Positions 1-14,306 of a DNA stretch of 64,000 bases are shown here, one piece after another. Origin of the DNA: Clarkia xantiana subsp. parviflora. Taxonomy: Eukaryota; Streptophyta; Magnoliopsida; Myrtales; Onagraceae. How positions within the stretch are numbered: position 1 is the stretch's first letter; the number at the start of each line of letters is the position of its first letter. A model generated the notes under the pieces. The model ran no database searches. It was not told the DNA's origin and was given only the letters and a program-made list of their open reading frames with translations. The DNA lies in contig JAPTYO010000007.1 of assembly GCA_036873135.1 (NCBI GenBank), positions 13,498,763 to 13,562,762 on the forward strand, read 5' to 3'. The position numbers and the translations under genes were made by a program.

Positions 1-1373
1 CTATATTCTTCTAATTTAGCCATCTATTGTTCATCCGGTCAAATTGTACGTCCAATTTTAGTTATTTAGGATTTACAATTCATGTTCACCCATTTAAATT
101 TAGAACCCTATAAGCATTTAAACCCTAAACCAAAAGAAAAATAAATAGTTTCGACATGTGCTGCTATATAACATTAGCGGCGAAAGCTATATTTTTGTAT
201 ATACTATATATATTTTTGAACAATTTTATGTTTGATGATTGTTTAAACAGCTAGGAGCTAGCAGTGCCAATTTGGTGAAAAATTCCAAATAATATTTGGC
301 TTAGATTGTATATGAGAGAAACTGTATATAGAATCAACAAGCTAGCTAGCGTAGAACCAGTTGATACTGAATCTGATAAAAGAAACCAGATTTACACGTC
401 AAATTTGTTATGAGAGAACGACGATTCGACTAGTCATTCTTATGAAGATAGCTAATAATGATTATATTCGTTGAAAGGGTGGAATTAGATTCATATTCTT
501 ATTCGTATTCTAAACTTTATTTATAACTAAACATTTTCATCATAATTTTCAATTTCGATTCTTTATATACTCTTATAAATAAACATGCGGTTAGTGTCAT
601 AATTAAATATATATTGTAGCTAGCCATATGTTAGATATATATACCTTGGTTTTCTTGCAGTAGTCAGGGTCACTCCAGCAGGACTCGTCGACCACAATAT
701 CAGGATCGCGGTTTGGATCCATGTAGACCGCGCCTATCGACGAAGTAAACACAACTCGACGACATTTGACCTCTGCAGCTGCTACCATAATCACATTCCT
801 GGTTCCATTTACTGCTGGTTCCATAATTTCGTCCTTCATAGTACGAATTAAGTCAATATAATTAATATTTGAGGGCTTGAATTGATAATATTTTTGCCAT
901 TTAATTTCGTTAGTTATATTTTAATTGAAACCCTAGCTAGCTAGCTAGAATGGAGAAAGAGATGAATACAATACATACAGGATTATTAGTGATGGGACAA
1001 GCAGTGTGGAAAACACCGTCACATCCAAAGATGGCTTCTTTCAAGCTCTCACAATCATGGATATCTGCTTTACACAAAATCAACCTCTCTTTTGCTCCTG
1101 GTAGCTCACTCAGATGACTGTTCTTTGGATCTACTGTAATATAATTGTGTCAACACACACCGTACCTTACGTAAATAAACAATATAAATGAATGAGAATA
1201 TTGTGTGTATGTATATATTAACTTCATTGATCACCTGGATTCCTAACAGTTCCTTTGACAGTGTAGCCTCGGTCGAGGAGTAATTTAACGATCCACGAAG
1301 CGATGAACCCACCAGCTCCGGTGACACAAACAGTCTGCCCAGCACCGGGAAGAAGCCTCACTAATTCTGCCAT
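1..1373 (-). CDS. Cinnamoyl-CoA reductase-like NAD(P)-dependent reductase, 5' part (exons 1-3), runs off window
   Basis: Exons read on the minus strand are 1373-1235, 1133-979 and 833-645. All junctions are GT-AG and the frame stays open. The protein starts [27 protein letters not shown], a short-chain dehydrogenase Rossmann fold with the TGxxGxxA nucleotide-binding motif near residues 18-25. It continues with [10 protein letters not shown] and [15 protein letters not shown], both typical of the CCR/dihydroflavonol reductase family. CCR proper reduces hydroxycinnamoyl-CoA thioesters to aldehydes for lignin. Exon 3 ends ...YCKKTK, just where CCR genes have the intron before the catalytic NWYCYGK block. 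That block and the C-terminal half lie beyond position 1, so true CCR cannot be told from a CCR-like protein. Positions 1-644 read as intron 3, and I see no exon in them. An ATG upstream of exon 3 (839) is intronic. Confidence 0.85.
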
Positions 1374-1479
1374 GTTTTTATTAAGAGAGATAGATGATCA
1401 CAAACACAGAGCTAGTTTAGAATAGATAGTGTTTTTTTCTTTAAATGTCTTTGTGAGTGATGCTACTATTGATAAAAAC

Positions 1480-1495
1480 TCTATCTATATATAGA
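1480..1495 (-). promoter_or_regulatory. Putative TATA box of the CCR-like gene
   Basis: On the minus strand a TATATATAG core lies about 110 bases upstream of the CCR-like start codon at 1373. This is a plausible distance for a plant TATA box with a short leader. It sits in AT-rich DNA, so the call rests mainly on position. Confidence 0.4.
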
Positions 1496-1499
1496 ATAA

Positions 1500-2480
1500 T
1501 TTTATGGATTCATGTATACCATTTTAAAATAATAGAATTAGCTAATTCTTACAATACTCAATCATTTTATTTAAATATAGATTTATTATATGTATTATAA
1601 TAATGTCATTATACATGCATTCGTTTTAAATTAATAATATATTTAAAATATATATATAGTATTATTTATTATTTTATTATGTCGGTTGAAAATATATTTT
1701 TTGAAATTTTTTCACATATAATTTCATTTGAAAAAAATCCGTATGTAAATCAGATTATTATAGATTTAACAAAGAAAATTTGTACGGCTAGTGGATGTAG
1801 ACATTATTGAAATAATGTCAATTGCTAGCTTGCATTAGGAAAATAAGCTAGATTCATGAAAGGAAACATCTATTCTTGCGCGCTGTGTCTTGCTAATTAG
1901 TACATAATAGATTTTTTTAATACAACATGTTGAATTATGTTGTGTTTTGGTGCAATAATTTGATGCATTTTTTTTTTTCATGCAAACTTAACGTGATTCG
2001 TTAATAAAATAAAAAAACAAAATTATAATTGACAAAAGTACCCATACCTCCTTTATGCGAAAGGTTCTTCGTTCAAAGCTGTCGAATAAGTCTTGATTCA
2101 ACAAATTCTCCTGTAATATTTATTTATATGATTACTTGACCCGTAATTCTCTCATCGTCAACTCTATCTACGATTTCTGCTGGTTTCTCCGCTTTGGTTT
2201 AGTCGCAGCATCAGTATTCTAGTTTACCTCGGTCGTGATTAGCGGAGTTTGATTTTTCTTCTTCTTGCTCCATTAATTGTTCAGCTAGCTAGATTTTACA
2301 GATGCTGCCGCAGTATTCTAGAGAGACAAAGTCAAGGCTTTTAGGGTGAGGTGGAGCTCTAAATTTGAAGAATCATCGATCAGTACCAAAGTTGCCGCTT
2401 TTTTTCTCCTGCCTTATTAGTTCGATCAATAATTTCTCTGTCAAAATTCGTTAAGGCTTGGTCGGGATGCATGCTGGGTC
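1500..2480. other. AT-rich intergenic DNA, no gene seen
   Basis: Upstream flank of the CCR-like gene. No frame gives a recognisable protein. The stretch from about 2050 to 2480 is less AT-rich and pyrimidine-rich, like an untranslated leader, but no coding exon follows it. Confidence 0.5.
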
Positions 2481-2519
2481 CGGAGGATGCTGACCGCGTT
2501 GCTGCTAGCTGCAGTCGGA

Positions 2520-2975
2520 AGAATTAAGATGTCGACGGGTTACGGGTACATGTCGACCCATGACTCGTGGGATAGGGGACGGTCCGGGTTTGGAGTCGTT
2601 CCGCCCGCGCATGTATTATACATATATATAATATATGTACATATTAATAAAAATATATAGATAATATAACACATAGTTAAAATAACAAATGTTCTAATGT
2701 GTATTATTTAGTGATTTGTATTCGGATTTGGAGTTAAATTTGTAACTTGTGATTCGAATTTGGAGTTGAATTTGGATACGGTGAACATAGAGTTTAGGTT
2801 TTAGGATTTGTAATAATAGATTATTTTCCACATGGAGCGAGCCGCGGGTCAACCCGTTCCGTTCCGTTCCGCTCCGCGAGATGTATGGAACGGGTACGAG
2901 TCGATTATATCGACCCGCAAAGCGGGTGTGGGGCTGGCGATACCCACCCCGCTACATTGACACCCCTAAGAATAA
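2520..2975. repeat. GC-patchy dispersed repeat, possible hAT-type non-autonomous element
   Basis: The stretch is rich in CGGGT and GACCCG words and ends with TTGACACCCCTA, the kind of end seen on many non-autonomous plant hAT elements. I could not find a matching inverted left end or an 8-bp target duplication, so the class is a guess. A 64-residue reading frame at 2881-3075 inside it looks like chance. Confidence 0.25.
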
Positions 2976-2979
2976 CTAC

Positions 2980-3590
2980 CTCTTTTCGGTTTCATGGACC
3001 GATCAATTAGGTCGTGGAGTGGGTGAAGCATGTACGAAGCCAGTATTAATTTTTATGGAGGGCAAAAATATGTGAATAATTTTTTTAATACGAAATTGTT
3101 TTCGGAATTTCATATTGAGAGCATTTTTTTTTTCCAAAAGCTAGTAGTACATAAAACCAATTTAGTTTAGCAAAGTTGAAAAAAAAAAAATAGTTTGTAA
3201 ATACAAAATAATTTAATTTTTATTGTTAAAATTATAGAGAAAACCAACAAAAAAAATTCTTATTTTATGTAGTCTAAAATTTTATACTACTTTATTTTTA
3301 ACGTAAATTTGATTATTCTATTTGACCAAAAACAAGAAATTATTATCCAGCTTCTTTTTTTAATCAAGTAACTTAATATATACATATTAACTATTAAGTT
3401 AGTAATTAAATCTTAAAATACTATTCAAGTGGTATGTATCTTACCAAAACAAAAATCCTATATGTAGAAACTAGAAAGTAAAAGTATAAGATTTAAAAAA
3501 GTAAAAAGGTAAAAACTGAAATAGAATAAATGTAAGGGTAAAAACTAAAAAGTAAACTTCGCACCAAAAACCTTCTTCCTCTTTCATTTC
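2980..3590. other. AT-rich intergenic DNA, no gene seen
   Basis: Poly-A/T runs and no usable open frame. It separates the repeat from the tRNase Z/phosphatase pseudogene. Confidence 0.5.
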
Positions 3591-3594
3591 ACCA

Positions 3595-3915
3595 CCCCAT
3601 TCAAAAGCTCGTAGCTTCCCGCAACAGCCTGCTCCCGCTGCTAACCTTCAGCTTCGTCAGAGGATCCGGCTACTTGTCGTCCATCAGCCGCGCCATCAAG
3701 GAGAAGGAGTACCGCAAGGCTAGAGTTGAAGTCGTCCGTCGCGGCCTCGACGTCAAAGGCTACTTAATCAATGGAATCTCCACCGGCAGGCACGAGACTG
3801 ATGTGATTGTCTCGAAAAATTCAAGTGCGGTTTTGATATTGTGAAGTGCTCTAGCCTTTCGATTCAATAGAACTTCGTCTTCATTACCCACGCGCATCTT
3901 GACCACATTGGCTCG
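3595..3915 (+). pseudogene. Fragment of plastid-type short tRNase Z (TRZ2-like), 5' half only
   Basis: Translation gives SRAIKEKEYRKARVEVVRRGLDVKGYLINGISTGRHET, then after a frame change [10 protein letters not shown], then an in-frame stop, then [14 protein letters not shown]. These blocks follow the order of plant short tRNase Z. In that family HxHxDH is the metallo-beta-lactamase zinc site used to cleave tRNA 3' trailers. The 'SRAIKEKEYRKAR' leader resembles the chloroplast enzyme TRZ2 more than the cytosolic TRZ1. Similarity stops right after HIG, and the sequence then turns into the N-terminus of a phosphatase. With a frameshift, a stop and the loss of everything after the first motif, this cannot encode an active enzyme. 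Confidence 0.7.
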
Positions 3916-5870
3916 CCACCACTCGCTACGGCGGCTCCTTCTCTCCTCAACAGTCTTCTCCCTCTGTTTCTTCCAGTTGATCCCTACCGTTCGATCCGAC
4001 TATCAGAATCAGGAATTCAATCTCCGAACCTCGTCGGGAAAGTACCTCCGTCCATGCCGAGGAAAGCCGTTCAAGATAGCTCTGTTCACTGACCTACATT
4101 TTGGAAAGGATTTCTGGACGGATTGGGGGCCGCGCCAAGATGTGAACTCCATTATAGTCATGTCTACCCAGGGACAACGAAGCTAGTAAGGGATGAGGGG
4201 CAATTGCCCTCAACTTTTGTAAGTCATCAACTTTTTTACTCTAAAAAGTGTAATAATTCTAGATGTGACTCTGTAGCTGTTAGTTGCTTTGATACTTATC
4301 TTTGATGAATTTCTTCTCAGCAATCTTAGATTTGAGAAGATCAAATGTGGAAACTAATGACCTGTGGAGTTTTAGTTAATACAAAGAATGATGTACTAAG
4401 AAACAGTTTCGATGATTTGGTTTTGATGAGCTGATCTTCAATTTGGAAAGATTCAGTTTTATTGATAATCGATTACTGTTCTTGTGAAATTGCGTATTGA
4501 ATCAGTTGCTGGTATCCACTGGTAAGTCATTTATAATGAATCATAGCTGCTGGAATATTTAGCTATATTAATTTATGTAGTTCCTCATTAGTTATGCTCT
4601 CCTTCTCTCACCCAGATGACTGAGCATAGTAATGGTTTCCTCATGTGCAGATTTCGTGGTATATCTTGGGGACGTTGTTATCAAATAACAACAAACAATA
4701 TTCCAGTTGCAAATGCAAGTTTGTACTAGGACCAAGCAAATGATGATGCTCCTTTTGATTGGTCAATGGAATGGTTTCTGGCCATGGAATTCCTGAAGTC
4801 CAATGCCCAGCTACAAATTCATTAGTTTCAGGTGAGGCCTACACTAAAATGGTGTTTTATGATCTTGGTAACATGGAAAATTCTGTTCGTAGTGAAATAG
4901 GACTGTACAATGAAGTGCATTCTTGATAGGCTTGATGCTGGATTAATTTCTCTTTTTCTTTCTTCTTTTAATTAATATATATATAAGAGTGGATTATGTA
5001 AAGGATAGTTTTTATCCTGTTGTTCATTTCAGAAGAGGAAGAGTGCAGCTTCAAGGAGACTCAACGCTTGCGGCTAATGAAGAATGAAATAAAACAAAAT
5101 ATATTGTCATACTCCAGCATCGGCACTAAAGTTATCTGGCCAAGCATATCTAATTATGTTATTCAAATCTTCTGAGAATCCCCAGCTACCCTGAAGTTAT
5201 ATCAGATGCTCAAATAAAATGGTTCCACTCCACTATCAGTCTGAAAAGATCAACCCTGCTTCACAGTAGAAATTTATTGTCGAATTTTCTTCTTCATAAT
5301 TACATTAGACTTCCTAAGTTCTCTCTGAATCTATCGTGCAATTCTACATATCAAACAAAAAGAATATTCTGGCATACACCTAGCAAAGCTTATGAACGCT
5401 TAGCTCCATGGTTTGGTGTGTGCAAGCCTTGTGTGGGTTCAATAAACCATGAGAAGGTAGTAAAAATGATCATGGAACATGTTGAAAGAAGGCCGTCTGT
5501 AAAGGTAGTAAAAATGATTACAATCTGGATACACTATACTACTATGTTCTAATAACTGATACTCAATAGATGATTAATGACAAAACACAGAACCTGTTCT
5601 TGTGTTGGTTTTGGCAGTATTTGTTGGACATAACCACGGATTGGCTGGTGCTGCCCCTACAGAAATCTGTGGCTTTGCTTTGCTTTGCTAGACATACTGG
5701 GTATGGTGGCTAACTGGCTATGGAAATTGGACTAGAGGATCCAGATCATCAAGATTACTCAAGAACCTTTCTCCATCAAGTCGTGGACAAGGATGGAGAG
5801 TGGCATGTTCACAGCGAGGTTATCTGGAGTCCCTAACGAGTTCCAACAAGCAACCGAATCGGCAGAAGTA
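3912..5870 (+). pseudogene. Decayed purple acid phosphatase 16-like gene
   Basis: A hydrophobic leader ([19 protein letters not shown], about 3926-3985) resembles a secretion signal. It is followed by [28 protein letters not shown], where DLH is the first metal motif of PAP16-like calcineurin phosphoesterases. Later pieces in the right order are FVVYLGDVV (4652, after a splice-like CAG), NDDAPFDW (4738), ECSFKETQRLRLMKNEI (5041), PEVISDAQIKWF (5190), IFWHTPSKAYERLAPWFGVCKPCVGSIN (5365), VFVGHNHGL (5618) and GYGNWTRGSR (5715). Several lie in different frames with stops between them, and the GNHD motif is eroded to NDD. The usual ATG is absent, because the junction with the tRNase Z fragment falls just before the signal peptide. 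Retained intron-like gaps suggest decay of a genomic copy, not a processed copy. It converges on the receptor kinase gene. Confidence 0.8.
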
Positions 5871-5978
5871 AATTATATGAAAGTAAATATGTTCGTTCCT
5901 GTATTTTTTTTTTAATGAATTGTCTACTTCCCCAAAGGCACCTCATAGAGTAATATGAGGAGCTATCTGAATAGTAAT

Positions 5979-8898
<2,920 letters not shown>

Positions 8899-9127
8899 GG
8901 CGGAATATTATTGAGAAGAAGAGATGTGAAGAAGAAGCTGAGATACCTACTACCTCAATTAGCTAGCTAGGATCGGAGTTGAATAAAATGCAGCAAGAAA
9001 CGTCAACGCTTACAATACAATATGTAGATATTACGTGATTTTTAATGGATCTGATCTGATAGTAGAATACTATATATAAAACCTTATAAAAATACTATAA
9101 ATCAGATTCACAGTTGTGTTTTGACAA

Positions 9128-10005
9128 TTGATTTTTGGGTTAATAACACAATAGGGGCCTGAATGTTTGCTCATGTTGCCAAAATGGATCTGAATTGAAA
9201 AATTCTATTAAGGGCCTGAATTTTCATGTTTGTGTTTTTTCGGGTTTCGATCCAAATTTTCTGTTAAATGTACGGAACCACGTGAAATGACAGAATTACC
9301 CTTTTGCAATTATTATACAAATTATCAGTTTAATTAATGAAATGTGAAATGTCTAAAATACCCCTGCACACTAATTATGCCCTTAAGGCCACCACGGCTC
9401 CGGCCACCGCCCGGCGACCATCACCCCGACTCCGGCGACCACCACCCGGCTCCGGCGACCACCACCCCGACCGCCAAAAAAGCTCCGATCAGAGCTCCAA
9501 AACTCCGGTCGGAGCCACAGAGCTCCAGATCGAAGCTCTGTGGCTCCGGTCGGGGCCACAGGGCTCTAGATCGGAGCTCTCTGTGGCCCCGATCGGAGCC
9601 ACAGAGAGCTCCGATCGGAGCTTTTTAGGCGGTCGCCGGAGTCGGGGTGGTGGTCGCCTGAGCTGGGTGGTGGTCGACGGAGCCGGATGGTGGTTGCCGG
9701 AGTCGGGGTGGTGGTGGTGGTCGTCGGAGCCGTGGTGGTTTAAAAGGTATTTTCATCTTTTTAGGTCAAGCATGTGAGGGGCACACTTTGGTCGGAGGGC
9801 ATTTTCGGGTTTTCAGTTTATTTTCGGTCACATGCCAAGCATGTGACCACTTTCCGTCACTTTTAACAGAAAAAATAGACGGAGACCTCTCATATAAACA
9901 TAACTCAAAATTCAGGCCCTTAATAATATCATTTTTCAATTCAGACCCCTTTTGACAACATATGCAAACATTCAAGCCCCTATTGTGTTCTTAACCTTGA
10001 TTTTT
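9128..10005. mobile_element. Foldback Mutator-like element A (860 bp) with 9-bp target duplication
   Basis: The element spans 9137-9996. Its left end GGGTTAATAACACAATAGGG is matched in reverse by the right end (CCCTATTGTGTTCTTAACC), and the inverted similarity runs on for over 100 bases. TTGATTTTT lies directly outside both ends (9128-9136 and 9997-10005). A 9-bp duplication is the signature of Mutator-like (MULE) transposases. The interior is a GC-rich inverted repeat of CCACC/CCGGCGACC words (9390-9475 against 9627-9740), so the whole element can fold back. It codes for no transposase and must be mobilised in trans. Reading frames across the GC-rich core are low-complexity by-products. Confidence 0.85.
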
Positions 10006-11064
10006 ATTCTGTTAGTATTCTATCTGATTCACAGTACTTTAAATCAGATTAAAAAAGAAAGATCAACTTGAGGTGCACAACTAAATGACTCATTTATCAG
10101 GTGTTTAAATTTCGTTGAGCCATTAAGAATGGAAAGAAAAAAAATATTCATGGCCATCTACTTAAATGAAAAAAATATCCATATCGACTCGTTGCAAGTG
10201 GATATTAATTTAAATGCGAAGCAAATTTTTTAAGAACCTGTTGGCTAGTAAGACCACGAAAAAAAAAATCATCAAAAGTGTTAATCCTACACAATGCGCT
10301 AAATGAGAAAATAAAATAATAGAATAATTATACAAATAGAGAAATTGAAATATTTATATATATAGATATAAGAAGATTGAGAAATTTCTACCAAAAAAAA
10401 GATGAGAAACGATAGACCACGTGACAATATACATTAAAAAAAAAATTAGATATTGCACATGTGAGTTCTTATTAAAAAAATCAATATTAATGAATAGTGA
10501 AGACTATATTCATGATAATGTACATTAAAAAAAATATATATTCTCTCATAATTAGATATTACAATTTACAGATATGAGTTCTTATAATAAAAAATCAAAT
10601 CAATATTAACAAAGTTATCTTTACAGTTTCGAAAACTCAGGAAAAAAAATCAAATTTTAAAATATAAAGAGTAAAGACTCGTATAACATATATTATTATA
10701 CACATAAAAACGCACATATTTACATACCATCATTTCTGATAACAGTATATCAACGTGTAATAACTCAATATTAATATTGATGGAAAATTGACTGGAATGA
10801 AGTTATAAAGCACTCAATGGAGATATAAATCGTGTTAAACCAAGCTATAAATAACAAAGATATAATCAACGGTTCTGTTAAAAACATGATCACAGATGTT
10901 ACAATTGTGAACTACCTTCGGCCACAAGTAATCTCAATATTATAGCATAAGTGGCCCATGAACATCGATAATTTACCACAAATACATGTCTAGTCGTATC
11001 TACAAAGATGCAGGTTTTACTTGATATGCATCCATTAGATTTAGAACCACCAAGAATCGACATA
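10006..11064. other. AT-rich intergenic DNA downstream of RECA2
   Basis: No protein-like frame and many A runs. The last 200 bases before 11064 probably hold the 3' untranslated region of the RecA gene on the minus strand. Confidence 0.5.
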
Positions 11065-13776
11065 TCAGCTTTCAAACAGGCCATCCCTTAAAAACTTTGT
11101 CATCTTGTCAAGAACAACTTGGTTCTCAGCCAGATAGCTTAGTGCTTTATCTTTATCACCAAAAACTTTCCCTTCAATCTTGTAACCGCTTCCTTCTTTA
11201 AGAATGACGCCGTGCTCGCATGCCAATTCAAAGATCTCAGACTCTGTGTCAAAACCCCGACCAAAGCAGATTCCCAAATCCGCCTTTTTTGTTATAGGTG
11301 CCAATTTATTTTTCACAACTTGCACAGAAATCCTAAGACCAACTGCCTATGAATAGATTGAAAAAAAAGGGACTGAATCAACAACTTCTATCCCACTTAG
11401 TTTGATAGAAACAAAAAAACTTAACGTGAGGTTTTACCTTATCATCGGCTATCAGCAGCTCTCTCCTTGCAAGTCTCAGACGAACAGCTGCATAAAATCT
11501 CAAGGCATTTCCACCACATGTAGTCTCTTCAAAATGTCCAGAAGTGTTACCATTTTTTGGGTTGAACCTAACCTGAAAGTGAAATGGATGGGGTAAATAA
11601 GTGAGAACCTTTAAATTGTTGACCTCCCTGTTTGTGTAAAGAGACACTCTGCGATATGAAGTTACTGCTGAATCCGACCTGATTCACGAAAACAAGAAGA
11701 GTTTTAGATTGTGAAAGGGAATAGTGAATTCTTCGAAGAGCCTGGGTCATGATTCTTGATTGTGTATCTTTATCAGAACTGCCTACAGGATCGTCGATTT
11801 CTTGCTGAGGAACAAGTGCAGCAACCTGCAAAGAAACATGCAGAATAATATATATATAGAACTAAACAAGGAAAGAAAGAACTCAGAGAATTTTAATTTT
11901 TCAGAAAAATGGAGAGAAGATTAATGTGTTTGATCTTATTATTTTTTTTTTTATTAGAAGGTTAGAGATACATTGATCTCTATATTAAAATATATTGTGC
12001 TAGGTGAATATAATACAAGCCATACTAGTCAGCAGGTCTACCAGAAGGGAAGGAAGCTTGAGTTTGATAAAACAAGTTGAATGCAGGCATAAAGAATGGC
12101 CACTTACACTATCAACTACAATAACATCTACCGATCTACTCTTGATGAGTGTGTCAATCGCACTGAGTAAATTTTCAGCAGAATTTTGACGCAAGAATAT
12201 AAGATTTTCTGTGTCTATACCCATCGAGTCTGCAAATGAGGCATCCATTGCATTCTCCACGTCAAAATACGCACAATGACCTGCTTAAGAAATAAATATC
12301 AATGATACGTAATGATAACTCCGTTCGTAAGACAAGCCCAAGATAGAGAATAATAAATGCATCACTGAACATAGAGATGGACATACCTCCAAGCTTTTGG
12401 GCCTCTTTAATTATATGAAGGGCCAGAGTAGTCTTGCCAGATGCCTCTTGCCCATAAATTTCAACAATTCTACCCTGGAAAGTGAAATCTGATAGTTAGA
12501 TTTTCCTTGTAAAATATTCCTAAAAAATCTGTTTCTTCTTAAATCATGTTATATTGAACACTGACAAGGTACAAACTGCATGCTTTACATAGTGTCATAC
12601 TTCAGAGTGGTGGATAATAGTGACATCAACCACATATATGTGCAACAATACACTTGATGTCATTGGTATTTCCATGTTACACAACACAACCACTAGTTCT
12701 TACCTTTGGCAACCCCCCAATTCCAAGAGTTAAGTCAAGCTTCAAAGAACCCGTAGATATTACTGGTTCACGCCTTGAGGAGAAAAACCTACACAAAGAC
12801 AGCATCGACTCTTTTCCAAAATCACCCGCAAGGTGTGAAAGTGCCTTGCGCAAGGCATTCTCTTTTTCATTTGTCCTAGCTTCATCGCACAGTCCATCAT
12901 ATTCAAACTCAGACTCCTGTGCTGTACACATAAAGAAGAAATCATAAAATACTAAATCCAGGTCTATAATCTACATCACTGATTCATGAGTGGAACAGTG
13001 ATTTCCCAATGAATGAATAAAGTTGACTAGTTCCAGAGTCACCAAAGACAGAAGAGAAAAGCAGAATGTACTATGTCGACGTCTATATCAAGATGGGTGA
13101 AGTTTAAACAATTATTACAAGGTATGAGATGCATATGGAATATATATACATAAACAGGAGTAGTTTTACTTACCTATGGTGGAGAAAGAATTGTGAGCAC
13201 CAGAGATGGAAGTTGCACTTCTTCTGTTCTTTATAGTAAGAGAATTTCACCAATCAGCTAAGAAGTGAAAAGGAAGAAATATATAGGAAAGAAAAATCAA
13301 GAAAGAGGTGGAAAGAAGTCGTTAGTGGTGTTAGTAACAGACAGGTAACACCAGTTTTCCTAAACCAGATCAAGTGGGGGAGTTTTTTGGCAGGAAATAT
13401 ATAACCTTGTTTTCTTCTCTAAATTGAATCGGTAGTTCAATTCACTGATCAACCTTACACTAGGAAGAAACAGTTCAATTACCGCCGGTAGCCAGTGGTT
13501 CAGATACCAGGAGCTAACGGTACGTCGATACTACAACGATGAGCTTCAAACAAAGGAACAGTGAAGATACTGTCTGCAACTAAACTAACTACATGAAGCG
13601 CCCATAAAGGAATGGCATTTATGTGTGGATAAGCAAGGTCAGTTACTTCAATCCACTTTTAACGAAGAACAGTTTCCTACCTTTAGACGGTGTTGAGAAA
13701 GGAGAGAAGAGAAGCACGGTCGTCGTTGAGCGTGAAGACGGATGGCCTGACTAGCCGAGCGATAAAGGAATGCCAT
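11065..13776 (-). CDS. RECA2: Mitochondrial RecA homologue 2 (organellar recombinase)
   Basis: Eight exons: 13776-13681, 13228-13174, 12921-12704, 12474-12387, 12280-12108, 11825-11679, 11572-11438, 11346-11065. All have GT-AG introns and join to 397 residues. The first 32 residues ([19 protein letters not shown]...) are basic and lack acidic residues, as in a mitochondrial targeting peptide. The RecA core follows: [27 protein letters not shown], Walker A GQEASGKT (Lys137), Walker B VDVIVVDS then VAALVPQ, FVNQV before loop L2, and [16 protein letters not shown]. The protein binds single-stranded DNA, hydrolyses ATP and pairs homologous strands. Plant RECA2 and RECA3 suppress repeat-driven rearrangement of the mitochondrial genome. 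Word-level similarity favours RECA2 over RECA3 and over plastid RECA1. It shares a short divergent upstream region with the FAX1-like gene. Confidence 0.9.
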
Positions 13777-13860
13777 TTCTATGGCGGATTCGAACTTTAG
13801 TTACGCTGGCTTCAGTATAATGGAGTCCAGACGAAGAGAAGACTGGACAAAGATAGTTCG

Positions 13861-13880
13861 GTTTTAGGGTTTTAGGGTTT
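13861..13880 (-). promoter_or_regulatory. Telo-box pair (AAACCCTA type) upstream of RECA2
   Basis: On the minus strand two adjacent AAACCCTAAA units lie about 85 bases upstream of the RECA2 start codon. Telo-boxes near transcription starts are common in plant genes for translation, replication and DNA repair expressed in dividing cells. Position and orientation fit, but function is inferred. Confidence 0.5.
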
Positions 13881-14306
13881 CAAATGTTGGAGAAGAAGTC
13901 GCGCCATTTCTTCCGCCATCGTCCCTCTCCTCTGGTTCACCAAACTGCCAATGACATCGATGTTCATGGGCCTTGTCTGGGCCCATGAAATTGATACACG
14001 ATGAGTCCATGGCCTTGGTCTGGCCCGTCCAGAAGTTGAACAGCGTTCGGCTCACTGAGTCAACTCGGCCATCCCACCTCTCCGAGGGCCGGAGATTGTC
14101 AGATTGACGACGGAGCGGGCAGGCTGACTGACGTACCTAATTCGCCATCTCCACTACACCAAACCCAACCTCCCCCCTTCACCAAGTCAAAAAGAGGCCA
14201 TTCATTGCAAAATCCAATTTCTTAAAGCACGGTTGAACTCAAAACTTCGTCCTTTACAGGGATTCTATTTCATTCATTTGGGTAGCGCGGATTGTGGACC
14301 AACGTG

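Noticed and set aside
9337..9777. Pro/Arg/Ser-rich frames of 94-146 codons
   Set aside because: They are low-complexity readings of the GC-rich inverted core of MULE A, and the same core recurs without conserved frames in element B.
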